A stretch of 7,452 nucleotides of DNA, taken from Pseudomonadota bacterium (GTDB lineage: Bacteria > Pseudomonadota > Alphaproteobacteria > Acetobacterales > Acetobacteraceae). Under the pieces are notes generated by a model, which saw only the letters and a program-made list of their open reading frames with translations, searched no databases and was not told the origin of the DNA. The stretch lies in assembly GCA_021785335.1 (NCBI GenBank), contig JAJYFW010000079.1, positions 1 to 7,452 on the forward strand. Reading direction: 5' to 3'. Of the stretch, positions 1 to 5,810 are shown in pieces; within the stretch, counting starts at the first letter, position 1; the number at the start of each line of letters is the position of its first letter. A program made the translations under genes and the position numbers.

Positions 1-745
1 CCAGCGGCTCCTCCGCCGAGATCAGCCGCAGCCGCTCCTCGATGTTGATCGCCGTGCGTTCGAGGAACAGCGAGTCCGCGCGCTCGGGGTCCTCGAGCGC
101 GATGCGCAGGCCCGGCCCCGAGCGCGCCGAGAGCTTCAGCGCCGCGGTGCCGTGCTGCAGATGCAGGTCGAGCAGTGCCACGTGCGCCTTGGTGACGTGC
201 GCGATCTCGAGCGCCGTGTTCACCGCGATCGTCGTCGCCCCCACGCCGCCGCGCGCGCCGCACACCACCACGATGTGCCCGCCGCGCCCGCCCGCCGGCA
301 CCGCCCCGACATCCGTCAGGTGCGGCAGCAGCAGCCGCTGCACGCCGTCGCGCGTGATCGGCTTGGGCATGTAGTCGGTCACGCCGCGGTCCTGCACCAG
401 CTGGCGATAGAACCCGATCTCGGTGTTCTCGCCGACCACCAGCATCTTGATGTCAGGCGGGCAAACCCGCGCCAGCGCGTCGAGCGAGGCAAGCGGATCC
501 TCGAGCCCGGAGACATCGACGATCGCGGTCTCCGCGCTCGCGTCCTTCTCGAAGAACTTCATCGCCTGGGCGAGCGTCCCGCGCCGTACCTCGAGCTCGT
601 CGGCGATGCTCTGCAGCCCCTGCCGCAGGACGTTGGCGCTCTCCTCGTCGGCCATGAAGGCGACGATCTTGCGCCCCATGCCCCCCGACATTTCCGAAGC
701 GTTGCGCGGCGCCTCCGCGACAGCGCCGGGACTGACCACGCCCAT
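1..745 (-). CDS. cpaE: CpaE/TadZ pilus-assembly ATPase, partial (3' end beyond left edge)
   Basis: MinD/ParA-like ATPase that, in characterised Tad systems, localises the pilus secretion machine at the cell pole or membrane. The 248 visible codons have two parts. Residues about 25-140 form a receiver-like N-terminal domain (IVAFMADEESANVLRQGL at 27-44, VGENTEIGFYRQLV at 104-117). An ATPase domain follows, with the deviant P-loop CGARGGVGATT at 162-172, where alanine replaces the usual Walker A lysine, as I recall for CpaE/TadZ proteins. Next come the segment ALLDLHLQHGTAALKL (190-205) and the stretch DSLFLERTAINIEERLRLIS (224-243), both typical of CpaE. The ATG at 743-745 lies 2 bp after the stop of the lipoprotein gene, with GGGGGAGG just upstream inside that gene's last codons. 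Coupled translation is therefore likely. The frame stays open to the window edge; the C-terminal part is not visible. Family call is secure. Confidence 0.93.
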   Translation of the reverse strand, partial: MGVVSPGAVAEAPRNASEMSGGMGRKIVAFMADEESANVLRQGLQSIADELEVRRGTLAQAMKFFEKDASAETAIVDVSGLEDPLASLDALARVCPPDIKMLVVGENTEIGFYRQLVQDRGVTDYMPKPITRDGVQRLLLPHLTDVGAVPAGGRGGHIVVVCGARGGVGATTIAVNTALEIAHVTKAHVALLDLHLQHGTAALKLSARSGPGLRIALEDPERADSLFLERTAINIEERLRLISAEEPL

Positions 746-747
746 CT

Positions 748-1098
748 CTAGCCTCCCCCGGTGCCGCTGCCGCCGCCACTGCCACCGCCGCCGCTGCCGC
801 CGCTGCTGCCGCCGCCGCCGCCGGAGCCGTAGACGGAGTCGGCAGAAGTGTTGGGCAGGGGTGGCCGGTTGCCGGCGAGCAGTTTCTGCACCGGCATCGC
901 CGCCTCGCTGCCAATTGCGCCGTCCATCGACCGCCCGCGGATCAGGTCATGCGGATCGGCGACCATCGCGCGCAGGTTGGCGGCATTGTCGTTGGTCGGC
1001 GCCCAGGTGCCGGGCTCGGCGAATTGATCCTGCGTGAACGGGTTCGCCGCGCAGGCGCCCAGCGCCAGCAGCATCGCCATGGGAAGCAACCACTTCAT
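748..1098 (-). CDS. Small CpaD-like pilus lipoprotein with Gly/Ser-rich tail
   Basis: A 116-residue protein occupying the slot where cpaD usually lies, between cpaC and cpaE. It starts with a short signal peptide ending in a lipobox, LALGAC, so Cys16 should be lipidated; the next residue is Ala, which favours outer-membrane sorting. Residues 36-56 (NDNAANLRAMVADPHDLIRG) resemble the C-terminal hallmark of CpaD proteins, an asparagine-leucine-x-x-MVADP-x-DL stretch. The large N-terminal part of a standard CpaD (about 200 residues or more in total) is absent. Residues about 90-116 are almost pure Gly and Ser. The ATG at 1096-1098 sits 7 bp after the cpaC stop, with GTGAGGG as a ribosome site. 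By position and motif I infer a secretin-associated lipoprotein, a reduced CpaD analogue. It could instead be a lineage-specific lipoprotein that only resembles CpaD locally. Confidence 0.75.
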   Translation of the reverse strand: MKWLLPMAMLLALGACAANPFTQDQFAEPGTWAPTNDNAANLRAMVADPHDLIRGRSMDGAIGSEAAMPVQKLLAGNRPPLPNTSADSVYGSGGGGGSSGGSGGGGSGGGSGTGGG

Positions 1099-1105
1099 CG
1101 CGCCC

Positions 1106-3067
1106 TCACTTCAGAATGAACCCGGCATCCAGCGCCGGCACGCCGCCCGGCGTGCGCGCCATCTGGCGGCCGAACAGGATGCGCCCGAGATCCGTTGCCG
1201 GCTGGAAATGGTCCACCGGCGTGCGCAGCGCCTTCGGGTCCGAGACCGGCCGCACGATATAGGGCGTGACGATGATCACCAGCTCGCTCTCGCCGCGCTG
1301 GAAGGCGTTGGACTTGAACAGCGCTCCCAGCACCGGCAGCTCGCCCAGCCCCGGCAGCGCGTTGGTGTCGTTCACCGACGTCTTCTGCAGCAGGCCGGCG
1401 ATCGCGAAGCTCTGTCCGCTGCCGAGCTCAATCGTGGTCTCGGCGCGCCGCACCGACAGCGCCGGGATCGTGATCGTGCTGTTGCCGAACGGAACGCTCA
1501 CCGCGCCCTGGTTGGTCAGCTGGCTCACCTCGGGACGGATGCGCAGGTTGAGCCGGTTGGGCGAGAGCACCGTCGGCACCAGGTCGAGGCTGACGCCGAA
1601 CTGCTTGAACGCGATCGTCACCGTCGGCGAGCCGTTGCCGCTCTGCGCCGCGACCGGGATCGGGAACTCACCGCCGGCCAGGAAGCTCGCCGTCTCGCCC
1701 GACTGCGCCGTCAGGTTCGGCTCGGCGAGAACGGTGATCAGGTTGTCCTGCGCCAGCGCGTCGATGACCCCGTTGATATCGAACCGCGATTTCCGGAAGA
1801 CCGAGTATGTGCTCCCCCCGATCGAATAGGGCGTCGCATCCGAGAGGGCGGCAACGGCGCCGCCAGCGAGCCCGAGCATCCATCCGGAATGCCGATAGGT
1901 AGCGCTCGTCGAAAAGTTCTGCCAGTTGAAGCCGAGCTGGCGCGTGATGGTGCGGCTGATCTCGGCGATGCGCACCCGAACGTTCACCTGGATGCTGCCC
2001 AGCACCGACATCTGGTCGTCGACCTTGAACCTCGGCCCGATATAGGCCTGCGCGATCGACATCGCGGACTGCGCCATCTGCGCCGTCGCAACGGTTCCGG
2101 TCAGCAGCAGCGCGTGGCCGATGGCGCGCGCGTGCACCGACTGTGCGCCGACCACGGTCTGGTTGATCGCCGCCTGCGTCGAGGCCGCCAGCGCCGGTGT
2201 CAGCGTGGTGGGCTTCGCCGCGGCGCCGCCACCACCCACCGCCGGCGCGACAGGGCCGCCCGCGGTCATGCCAGGCGTCACCGTCACGTCATACTGCGCG
2301 ATCGGAATGCCGTTGGTGTTCGCCGCGATCACCGTGGTGCGCCCGGGCCCCACGCCCATCAGGAAGAGGCTGGTGGGCGAAGCCGGCTGCACGCGCGCGA
2401 TCGTTGGCTGCGCGGACATGATGGTGGCGGCGGCGACCGGCAGGCGCAGCAGCGCGCCCGTCCCCGCCTCCAGCGTGATCGGCGTCACGCCCGAGGTCTG
2501 GGGCTGCGTCATCGGCAGCGCCACCGGTGCGGCTGCGTAATAAGTCGGAGGCGCAACGGCGGGCGCCGGCGGCGACACGACGATCGGCATGGGCGCCGCG
2601 GCCACCATCGCGGCACGCGCCATCGCGGCCGGTGTCATCGGCCCGGCCTGAGCCACTGCATCGGCGGGAAGCCCAACGGGCGCAAGGGAGACGGGCGGCG
2701 CCGGCGGCAGCGGCATCGCCTTCAGGTCCGGCGCCATCGCTGGGACGTTGGTGGGCGCCGAGAGGGCCACATGCATCGGCGCGACGGTGGGCGCGCGTAC
2801 CTCACGCACCGTCGAGTTCAGCGGCGTTGGCTGCACGGCGCTCGGCGCCGCCGGCTGCGGGTCCACCACGCGCAGCACGGGCTTCGTCAGCACCGGCTTT
2901 TCCGCGACCGGAACGGCGAATTGCGGCTGCGCCATGGTCCGGTGCGCCGGCGGCGAGACCACCGTGGGTGCCAGCTCCGCGGTCTGTGCCCCGCTGCTCT
3001 GGGCGCGCGCGCCCGCGGCTCCTAGGATCACCATCAAGGCGACCGCGATCTCTATGAAGCGCTTCAT
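1106..3067 (-). CDS. cpaC: CpaC/RcpA outer-membrane secretin of the Tad pilus
   Basis: Secretin forming the outer-membrane channel through which the Flp pilus emerges. The 653 residues comprise a signal peptide (1-22, cleavage probably after ARA), a long Pro/Ala/Val-rich low-complexity stretch (about 25-195), an N-terminal pilus-secretin domain (about 194-266, ITLEAGTGALLRLP and DVTVTPG), a Gly/Ala linker, a BON-like region (about 295-350, HALLLTGTVATAQMA) and the secretin domain (about 360-607). In the last I see VRVRIAEISRTITRQLGFNW (363-382), LAEPNLTAQSGETASFLAGG (447-466), FKQFGVSLDLVPTV (487-500) and ELVIIVTPYIVRPV (595-608). Family members are usually about 450-550 residues; the excess is the proline-rich stretch. 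The ATG overlaps the cpaB stop by 4 bp (ATGA), indicating translational coupling. A 7-bp gap separates it from the downstream lipoprotein gene. Confidence 0.95.
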   Translation of the reverse strand: MKRFIEIAVALMVILGAAGARAQSSGAQTAELAPTVVSPPAHRTMAQPQFAVPVAEKPVLTKPVLRVVDPQPAAPSAVQPTPLNSTVREVRAPTVAPMHVALSAPTNVPAMAPDLKAMPLPPAPPVSLAPVGLPADAVAQAGPMTPAAMARAAMVAAAPMPIVVSPPAPAVAPPTYYAAAPVALPMTQPQTSGVTPITLEAGTGALLRLPVAAATIMSAQPTIARVQPASPTSLFLMGVGPGRTTVIAANTNGIPIAQYDVTVTPGMTAGGPVAPAVGGGGAAAKPTTLTPALAASTQAAINQTVVGAQSVHARAIGHALLLTGTVATAQMAQSAMSIAQAYIGPRFKVDDQMSVLGSIQVNVRVRIAEISRTITRQLGFNWQNFSTSATYRHSGWMLGLAGGAVAALSDATPYSIGGSTYSVFRKSRFDINGVIDALAQDNLITVLAEPNLTAQSGETASFLAGGEFPIPVAAQSGNGSPTVTIAFKQFGVSLDLVPTVLSPNRLNLRIRPEVSQLTNQGAVSVPFGNSTITIPALSVRRAETTIELGSGQSFAIAGLLQKTSVNDTNALPGLGELPVLGALFKSNAFQRGESELVIIVTPYIVRPVSDPKALRTPVDHFQPATDLGRILFGRQMARTPGGVPALDAGFILK

Positions 3068-3936
3068 GGGAAGTGCACCTCCGTGCGCTGGGCACCCTCG
3101 ATCACCTCGACGTTGTGCCCCGGCCCACTCGAACTCGCCGCCGTGGCGGCAAGGCTGGGCGAGACGTCGCTGGCGTAGACCGTGCCGCGCGCCTGTGGCT
3201 GCGGCACCGCGCTCTTGTCGACCGCACGGATCGCGAGCGACAGGCGCCCGAGATTCTGCGCGACATCAAGCCGCTCGGCATTGTGCGGGCTGACCTCGAG
3301 CGTCACCGTTCGCGCAATGTGCCCGGTCACGTGCGCGGTCGGCGAGGCGCCCTGCACGATCGCCTGGTCCACCGCGATGACGCGCGTGTTGTACAGGATC
3401 GTCTCCGTCAGCACCTGGTGCCCCGGGTGCGCGTTGGCGCCCTTGCCCGTGGTCGTGCGCAGGTTCTGCGTCAGCATCACGTCCACGTGGTCGCCGGGCC
3501 AGATCAGCCCCGCGACCCCGGAAACCTGATCGACCGGGACCGAAACCGCCACCTTGCCCGGCGGCAGCACCGCGGCGAGGAAGCCGCGGTCGCGCGGGCG
3601 CAACACGTTGGATTTCAGGATCGGCGCACCGGCGTTGGTGTAGGTGCGGATCAGCGCACCCTCCACCGAGGCGCGCGCGAACTGCGTGTCCACGATCGCG
3701 CCCGCCGGCACGCGCCCGACCGGCGCGCTGCGCACCGCGATGTCGGTCGCGCGCGCCAGCGTGCCCGCGGGCAGCACATGCGCCGCCACCAGGTATTTCT
3801 CCATCAGCGGCTTCACCGGCCCCTTCTGCTGCGCCGCCACCATCTGCACCGGCGGGGCGGACAGCCGCCAGGCGATCATGCCCAGCGCCATCATGGTGGT
3901 CAGGATGAGGCCGACGACGACCAGTCGCAGCGACAT
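3064..3936 (-). CDS. cpaB: CpaB/RcpC pilus assembly protein with SAF domain
   Basis: Periplasmic, inner-membrane-anchored assembly protein of the Tad pilus, thought to work with the secretin. Of 290 residues, 4-24 form a single N-terminal membrane anchor. Residues about 45-115 are an SAF domain (KYLVAAHVLPAGTLARATDI, then GAPILKSNVLRPRD). The RcpC/CpaB core follows, with KVAVSVPVDQVSGVAGLIWP (128-147) and GDHVDVMLTQN (148-158), then TVTLEVSPHNAERLDVAQNL (210-229). The C-terminal VEVIEGAQRTEVHFP is typical of the family. The ATG at 3934-3936 lies 3 bp after the cpaA stop, and GGGGAG inside the end of cpaA is a plausible ribosome site. The stop overlaps the cpaC start by 4 bp. Length and architecture are normal. 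Confidence 0.95.
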   Translation of the reverse strand: MSLRLVVVGLILTTMMALGMIAWRLSAPPVQMVAAQQKGPVKPLMEKYLVAAHVLPAGTLARATDIAVRSAPVGRVPAGAIVDTQFARASVEGALIRTYTNAGAPILKSNVLRPRDRGFLAAVLPPGKVAVSVPVDQVSGVAGLIWPGDHVDVMLTQNLRTTTGKGANAHPGHQVLTETILYNTRVIAVDQAIVQGASPTAHVTGHIARTVTLEVSPHNAERLDVAQNLGRLSLAIRAVDKSAVPQPQARGTVYASDVSPSLAATAASSSGPGHNVEVIEGAQRTEVHFP

Positions 3937-3939
3937 GGC

Positions 3940-4512
3940 TCAGCTCCCCATGATGGCGTGAGCGGCGGCGGGATGCGGCGCCGCAGCATGCATGGACGAC
4001 GCCGATGCCGGCGCCAGCAGCGCCAGCAGCGCGATCCAGCCGCCCGCGGCGATGGCCACGCCGTACGGGAGCGAGCCGCGCCGCGCGACGCGCCAGCGCT
4101 CGGCGGCGACCACGCGAAGCAGGACCGGCGCGCCATGTGCCGCTGGCAGCGGCCGCGGCAGCAGCCGCATCAGTATATGGACTGCCGCCACCGCGCCGCC
4201 GGCGATCGCGGTCGCGGTCAGGAACGCGCCCAGCGACGAAACCGGCAACACGCAGGCGGTGGCGCAGGCGAGCTTGACGTCGCCGCCGCCCATCACGCCG
4301 AACGCGTGCAGGAAGGCCAGGGCCACGAACAGCCCGAACGCGCCGGCCAGCGACCAGGCGAGCGGGACAAGCCCGTCAGCGAACGGGCGCAGCACGACCG
4401 CCGCGGCGATCAGCGCCAGCGACAGACCATCGGGAATGGTCCGCGTGGCGACGTCGTTCCAGGCGGCGACAAAGAGAATGCCCATCGCAATGGGCGCGAG
4501 AAGAGTCGACAT
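3940..4512 (-). CDS. cpaA: CpaA/TadV prepilin peptidase
   Basis: Inner-membrane aspartyl protease (A24 type IV prepilin peptidase family, short form without the methyltransferase domain) expected to cleave the Flp pilins after Gly22. With the ATG at 4510-4512 it has 190 residues and several hydrophobic segments. Both catalytic aspartates are visible: Asp20 in AAWNDVATRTIPD (16-28) and Asp78 in the hallmark MGGGDVKL (74-81). The second half keeps RRGSLPYGVAIAAGG (144-158). The last 25 residues are Ala/His-rich and look nonessential. An in-frame TTG at 4537-4539 would add nine residues (MVPPPGDPA), but it lacks a ribosome site and the extra residues are unlike the family, so I prefer the ATG. 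It is the first gene of the tight cpaA-B-C-lipoprotein-E run and lies 325 bp downstream of pilin copy A. A decayed second copy lies at about 5811-6034. Confidence 0.93.
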   Translation of the reverse strand: MSTLLAPIAMGILFVAAWNDVATRTIPDGLSLALIAAAVVLRPFADGLVPLAWSLAGAFGLFVALAFLHAFGVMGGGDVKLACATACVLPVSSLGAFLTATAIAGGAVAAVHILMRLLPRPLPAAHGAPVLLRVVAAERWRVARRGSLPYGVAIAAGGWIALLALLAPASASSMHAAAPHPAAAHAIMGS

Positions 4513-4591
4513 GGCAGGGTCCCCGGGTGGTGGAACCAAGCGCGAAAGGGAAAGTCACAGGCTGGCCGTCTGAACCAGGTCCGCGTCGGCT

Positions 4592-4628
4592 ACCGCGGTC
4601 CGATCGATTTGCCGGCGCATCGAACGCG
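4592..4628. repeat. Conserved 37-bp element upstream of cpaA, copy A
   Basis: Matches 6113-6149 at 33 of 37 positions. Both copies contain TCGAT and ATCGA arms separated by 10 bp on the minus strand. It lies about 80-116 bp upstream of the cpaA start here and at the same distance from the dead start in copy B. It may be an operator, promoter or RNA-processing element, or only residual similarity from the duplication. Confidence 0.5.
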
Positions 4629-4787
4629 CCTGGCAGGATCAGTGCTCCGGATCGGATGCAGGCTACCGCAGCGGCCGCAAGCGCCCAGCGATCACGAACC
4701 TGGCTCGCTGGCTGCGCTTCGACCCGGTGGGTGCTCGGATCGGAACCAGCCAACTGCCGGCATGACGCCGGGATGGGGAGAGATCAA

Positions 4788-4815
4788 GCCGGCGCGCGGG
4801 GTGTCACGCGCCGGC
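4788..4815 (-). terminator. Hairpin downstream of pilin A, attenuator-like
   Basis: Perfect 9-bp inverted repeat GCCGGCGCG / CGCGCCGGC with a 10-base loop, beginning 23 bases after the pilin stop codon on the minus strand. No U-run follows (TTGATCTC), so it is not a canonical intrinsic terminator. A partial terminator or an mRNA 3'-end stabiliser that leaves abundant pilin mRNA and less cpaA-E message fits best. The same structure follows pilin B. Confidence 0.6.
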
Positions 4816-4837
4816 CGTGTTCTCCTCCTTGTGCCGA

Positions 4838-5023
4838 TTACAGGCCCGCGCTCACCTGACCGAAGACGGTCCCGACCTTGCCACCGAGCGTCGCGGCGGC
4901 GCCGGCGACCACGGCAACGATACCAACGGCGAGCACCGCGTATTCCACCGCGCTGATGCCCTTGCGGTCCTTCATCAGCGCGAACAAGCGGGGCGCATAA
5001 ACAGCAGTCAGGGTCGTAAGCAT
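4838..5023 (-). CDS. Flp type IVb pilin, copy A
   Basis: Major subunit of the Tad/Flp pilus: a 61-residue prepilin. It has a 22-residue leader ending RKG, then the mature N-terminus ISAVEYAVLAVGIVAVVAG with the conserved Glu5 and Tyr6, a hydrophobic assembly helix, and a short tail ending FGQVSAGL. The predicted cut after Gly22 by the adjacent peptidase leaves 39 residues, a normal Flp size. The start at 5021-5023 is chosen because GGAGAGGA lies 8 bases upstream; the frame is open for 41 more codons but those look like leader RNA. It differs from copy B by seven bases and two residues (Gln to Asn, Gly to Ser near the C-terminus). Five of the seven base changes lie in the last 10 codons. It would be annotated as Flp family type IVb pilin (flp or pilA). 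Confidence 0.93.
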   Translation of the reverse strand: MLTTLTAVYAPRLFALMKDRKGISAVEYAVLAVGIVAVVAGAAATLGGKVGTVFGQVSAGL

Positions 5024-5031
5024 GTCCAGTG

Positions 5032-5039
5032 TCCTCTCC
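5032..5039 (-). promoter_or_regulatory. Ribosome binding site fixing the pilin A start
   Basis: GGAGAGGA on the minus strand, 8 bases before ATG 5021-5023. It is identical in copy B (6463-6470) and supports the short 61-residue reading over the longer in-frame extension. Confidence 0.75.
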
Positions 5040-5044
5040 GGGTT

Positions 5045-5135
5045 ATGGTCCCTGCCGCACCATGCGACCGGAACCGATTGGGTGTCGTCCGAAGCGAAAA
5101 ATGCAACCGTTACGCTCTTGCACCCTTTCGCTTCG
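5045..5135 (-). promoter_or_regulatory. Structured 5' leader of pilin A (two hairpins)
   Basis: On the minus strand, 5126-5135 and 5090-5099 are perfect 10-bp complements (CGAAGCGAAA / TTTCGCTTCG). Nested inside is TGCAA / TTGCA (5118-5122, 5102-5106). A second small stem, ATGGT / ACCAT (5059-5063, 5045-5049), sits just before the ribosome site. Both stems can also be drawn in copy B despite base changes. A 5' stabiliser or translation-control leader for an abundant mRNA is likely; no riboswitch class is recognised. Confidence 0.55.
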
Positions 5136-5250
5136 TTGACAGTCATGAATCGGAACGTTGAGGAAAGTCAAGGAGATTTTCACGGGACCCGTCGCTCGAC
5201 GAGACAGCCGGAACCCGTTCCATCGCCCGTGTTTCGCAGCCTGCGCGACA

Positions 5251-5269
5251 CTGGTTAACTTTGCGTTGC
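5251..5269 (-). promoter_or_regulatory. CtrA-like half-site upstream of pilin A
   Basis: Minus strand reads GCAA-N7-TTAACCAG. The TTAACC(A) half resembles the CtrA half-site TTAACCAT; the other half is degenerate. The homologous place in copy B reads CTAA-N7-TTAAC (6682-6700). CtrA controls pilA in Caulobacter, so a role is plausible, but the motif is short and the match imperfect. Confidence 0.3.
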
Positions 5270-5291
5270 CGACTCAGTTTTTGAGAACACA

Positions 5292-5338
5292 CAAGATTTG
5301 GGAGTCCCAACGCGACTCGGCGCAGAGAATGGGAGTCC
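5292..5338. promoter_or_regulatory. 31-bp-phased 16-bp element pair I, copy A
   Basis: Two elements, 5292-5307 (CAAGATTTGGGAGTCC) and 5323-5338 (CAGAGAATGGGAGTCC), start exactly 31 bp apart, 269-315 bp upstream of the pilin A start. GGAGTCC is an odd palindrome and contains GAGTC, a GANTC site. Same spacing in three other pairs in this window. Function unknown; an operator for a dimeric regulator is the simplest reading. Confidence 0.6.
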
Positions 5339-5419
5339 GCACCCCGCACCACCCCACCGTCGGCCTGCGCCGCCGGTCCATTCACCGAAACGCCATCCAG
5401 CCGCACCGAGACGAAGTGC

Positions 5420-5485
5420 AAAAATGCAACAGGTGAAGTTTTGTGCCGGTTAACATCAGGTCACTTTCGGTTCGCTTTCTTAACG
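5420..5485. promoter_or_regulatory. Conserved 66-bp upstream block, copy A
   Basis: About 91% identical to 6849-6914 (six differences), flanked by much less conserved DNA. It lies between element pairs I and II and contains two TTAAC-type sites in copy A and a long A/T-rich run. AAGTGA/TCACTT-type arms stand about 30 bp centre to centre, perfect in copy B and 5 of 6 in copy A. It is likely a promoter or regulator-binding region for the pilin; direction and start site cannot be fixed by eye. Confidence 0.5.
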
Positions 5486-5512
5486 TATTGGCGATCTGAG
5501 GCGCCCTGGACG

Positions 5513-5559
5513 CAAGATGTGGGAGTCCATCGGACCGTCAGCGCACGATTCGGGAGTCC
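5513..5559. promoter_or_regulatory. 31-bp-phased 16-bp element pair II, copy A
   Basis: Elements at 5513-5528 (CAAGATGTGGGAGTCC) and 5544-5559 (CACGATTCGGGAGTCC), again exactly 31 bp apart and 221 bp upstream of pair I. The second is followed by GGCGACTCGC, giving GAGTC-N5-GACTC, as in pair II of copy B. Confidence 0.6.
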
Positions 5560-5640
5560 AGGCGACTCGCTGCCTCGCGGAACCTCCGGTGCGCCCCTGT
5601 GACGCCGTTGCCGAACCATCTCGTTGCAACTCCGTTTCAC

Positions 5641-5810
5641 TCTGCGGCCAGCCGCGCCCCTCACGCCGATCTGTTGACGCTTCGTTATGGACTTCCATCT
5701 CCCTTGCGCTCGCCACACCGGCGCCACCTCCCCGCCGCGCCAGCCGGCGATCGCAACTCCGGGCGCCCGCCCGCACGGCCAGCTGCCAGGCGACCCCGGG
5801 CAGCCCGTCA
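5641..5810. other. Junction between the two pilin modules
   Basis: Copy A's upstream similarity fades out at about 5640, and the cpaA-like remnant of copy B becomes recognisable somewhere between 5811 and 5948. I see no gene, RNA, insertion-sequence end or clear repeat in between. It is probably scrambled remnant of the duplication, perhaps degraded cpaA 3' sequence. Confidence 0.4.

Larger units (their letters stand above)
4513..4837. other. Pilin A to cpaA intergenic region
   Basis: No gene is supported here. Near the pilin end lies a strong inverted repeat (4788-4815). At 4592-4628 a 37-bp stretch matches 33 of 37 bases of 6113-6149 in the second copy. The rest can be aligned only loosely to 6035-6268. 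Copy A carries about 91 bp more than copy B between that stretch and the hairpin. I see no convincing separate promoter for cpaA, so cpaA is probably transcribed at least partly by read-through from the pilin. Confidence 0.6.

Noticed and set aside
1034..3025. Long plus-strand open frame (663 codons) opposite cpaC
   Set aside because: Arg/His/Asp-rich composition typical of an antisense frame of GC-rich coding DNA; the minus strand encodes a clear secretin.
4513..4539. Upstream TTG start for cpaA adding nine residues
   Set aside because: No ribosome site before the TTG; the extra residues (MVPPPGDPA) are not part of the hydrophobic start seen in prepilin peptidases.
3073..4956. Long plus-strand open frame (627 codons) opposite cpaB and cpaA
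   Set aside because: Arg/His/Gln-rich shadow with no recognisable domain; it crosses several well-supported minus-strand genes and intergenic DNA.
5024..5146. N-terminal extension of the pilin reading frame (41 extra codons, also open in copy B)
   Set aside because: GGAGAGGA lies 8 bases before the internal ATG, the short form has normal Flp leader length, and differences in this stretch fit RNA structure better than protein conservation.
5143..5421. Minus-strand 92-codon frame upstream of pilin A
   Set aside because: Starts with TTG, has no ribosome site, is not conserved as a frame in copy B, and overlaps regulatory elements.
5292..5559. GGGAGTCC repeats considered as a CRISPR-like or iteron array
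   Set aside because: Repeats are only 16 bp, occur in pairs rather than a regular array, and no cas, replication or partition gene is present.
5641..5810. Transposon or IS scar between the two pilin modules
   Set aside because: I found no terminal inverted repeats, target duplication or transposase fragment; simple tandem duplication with decay explains the region.
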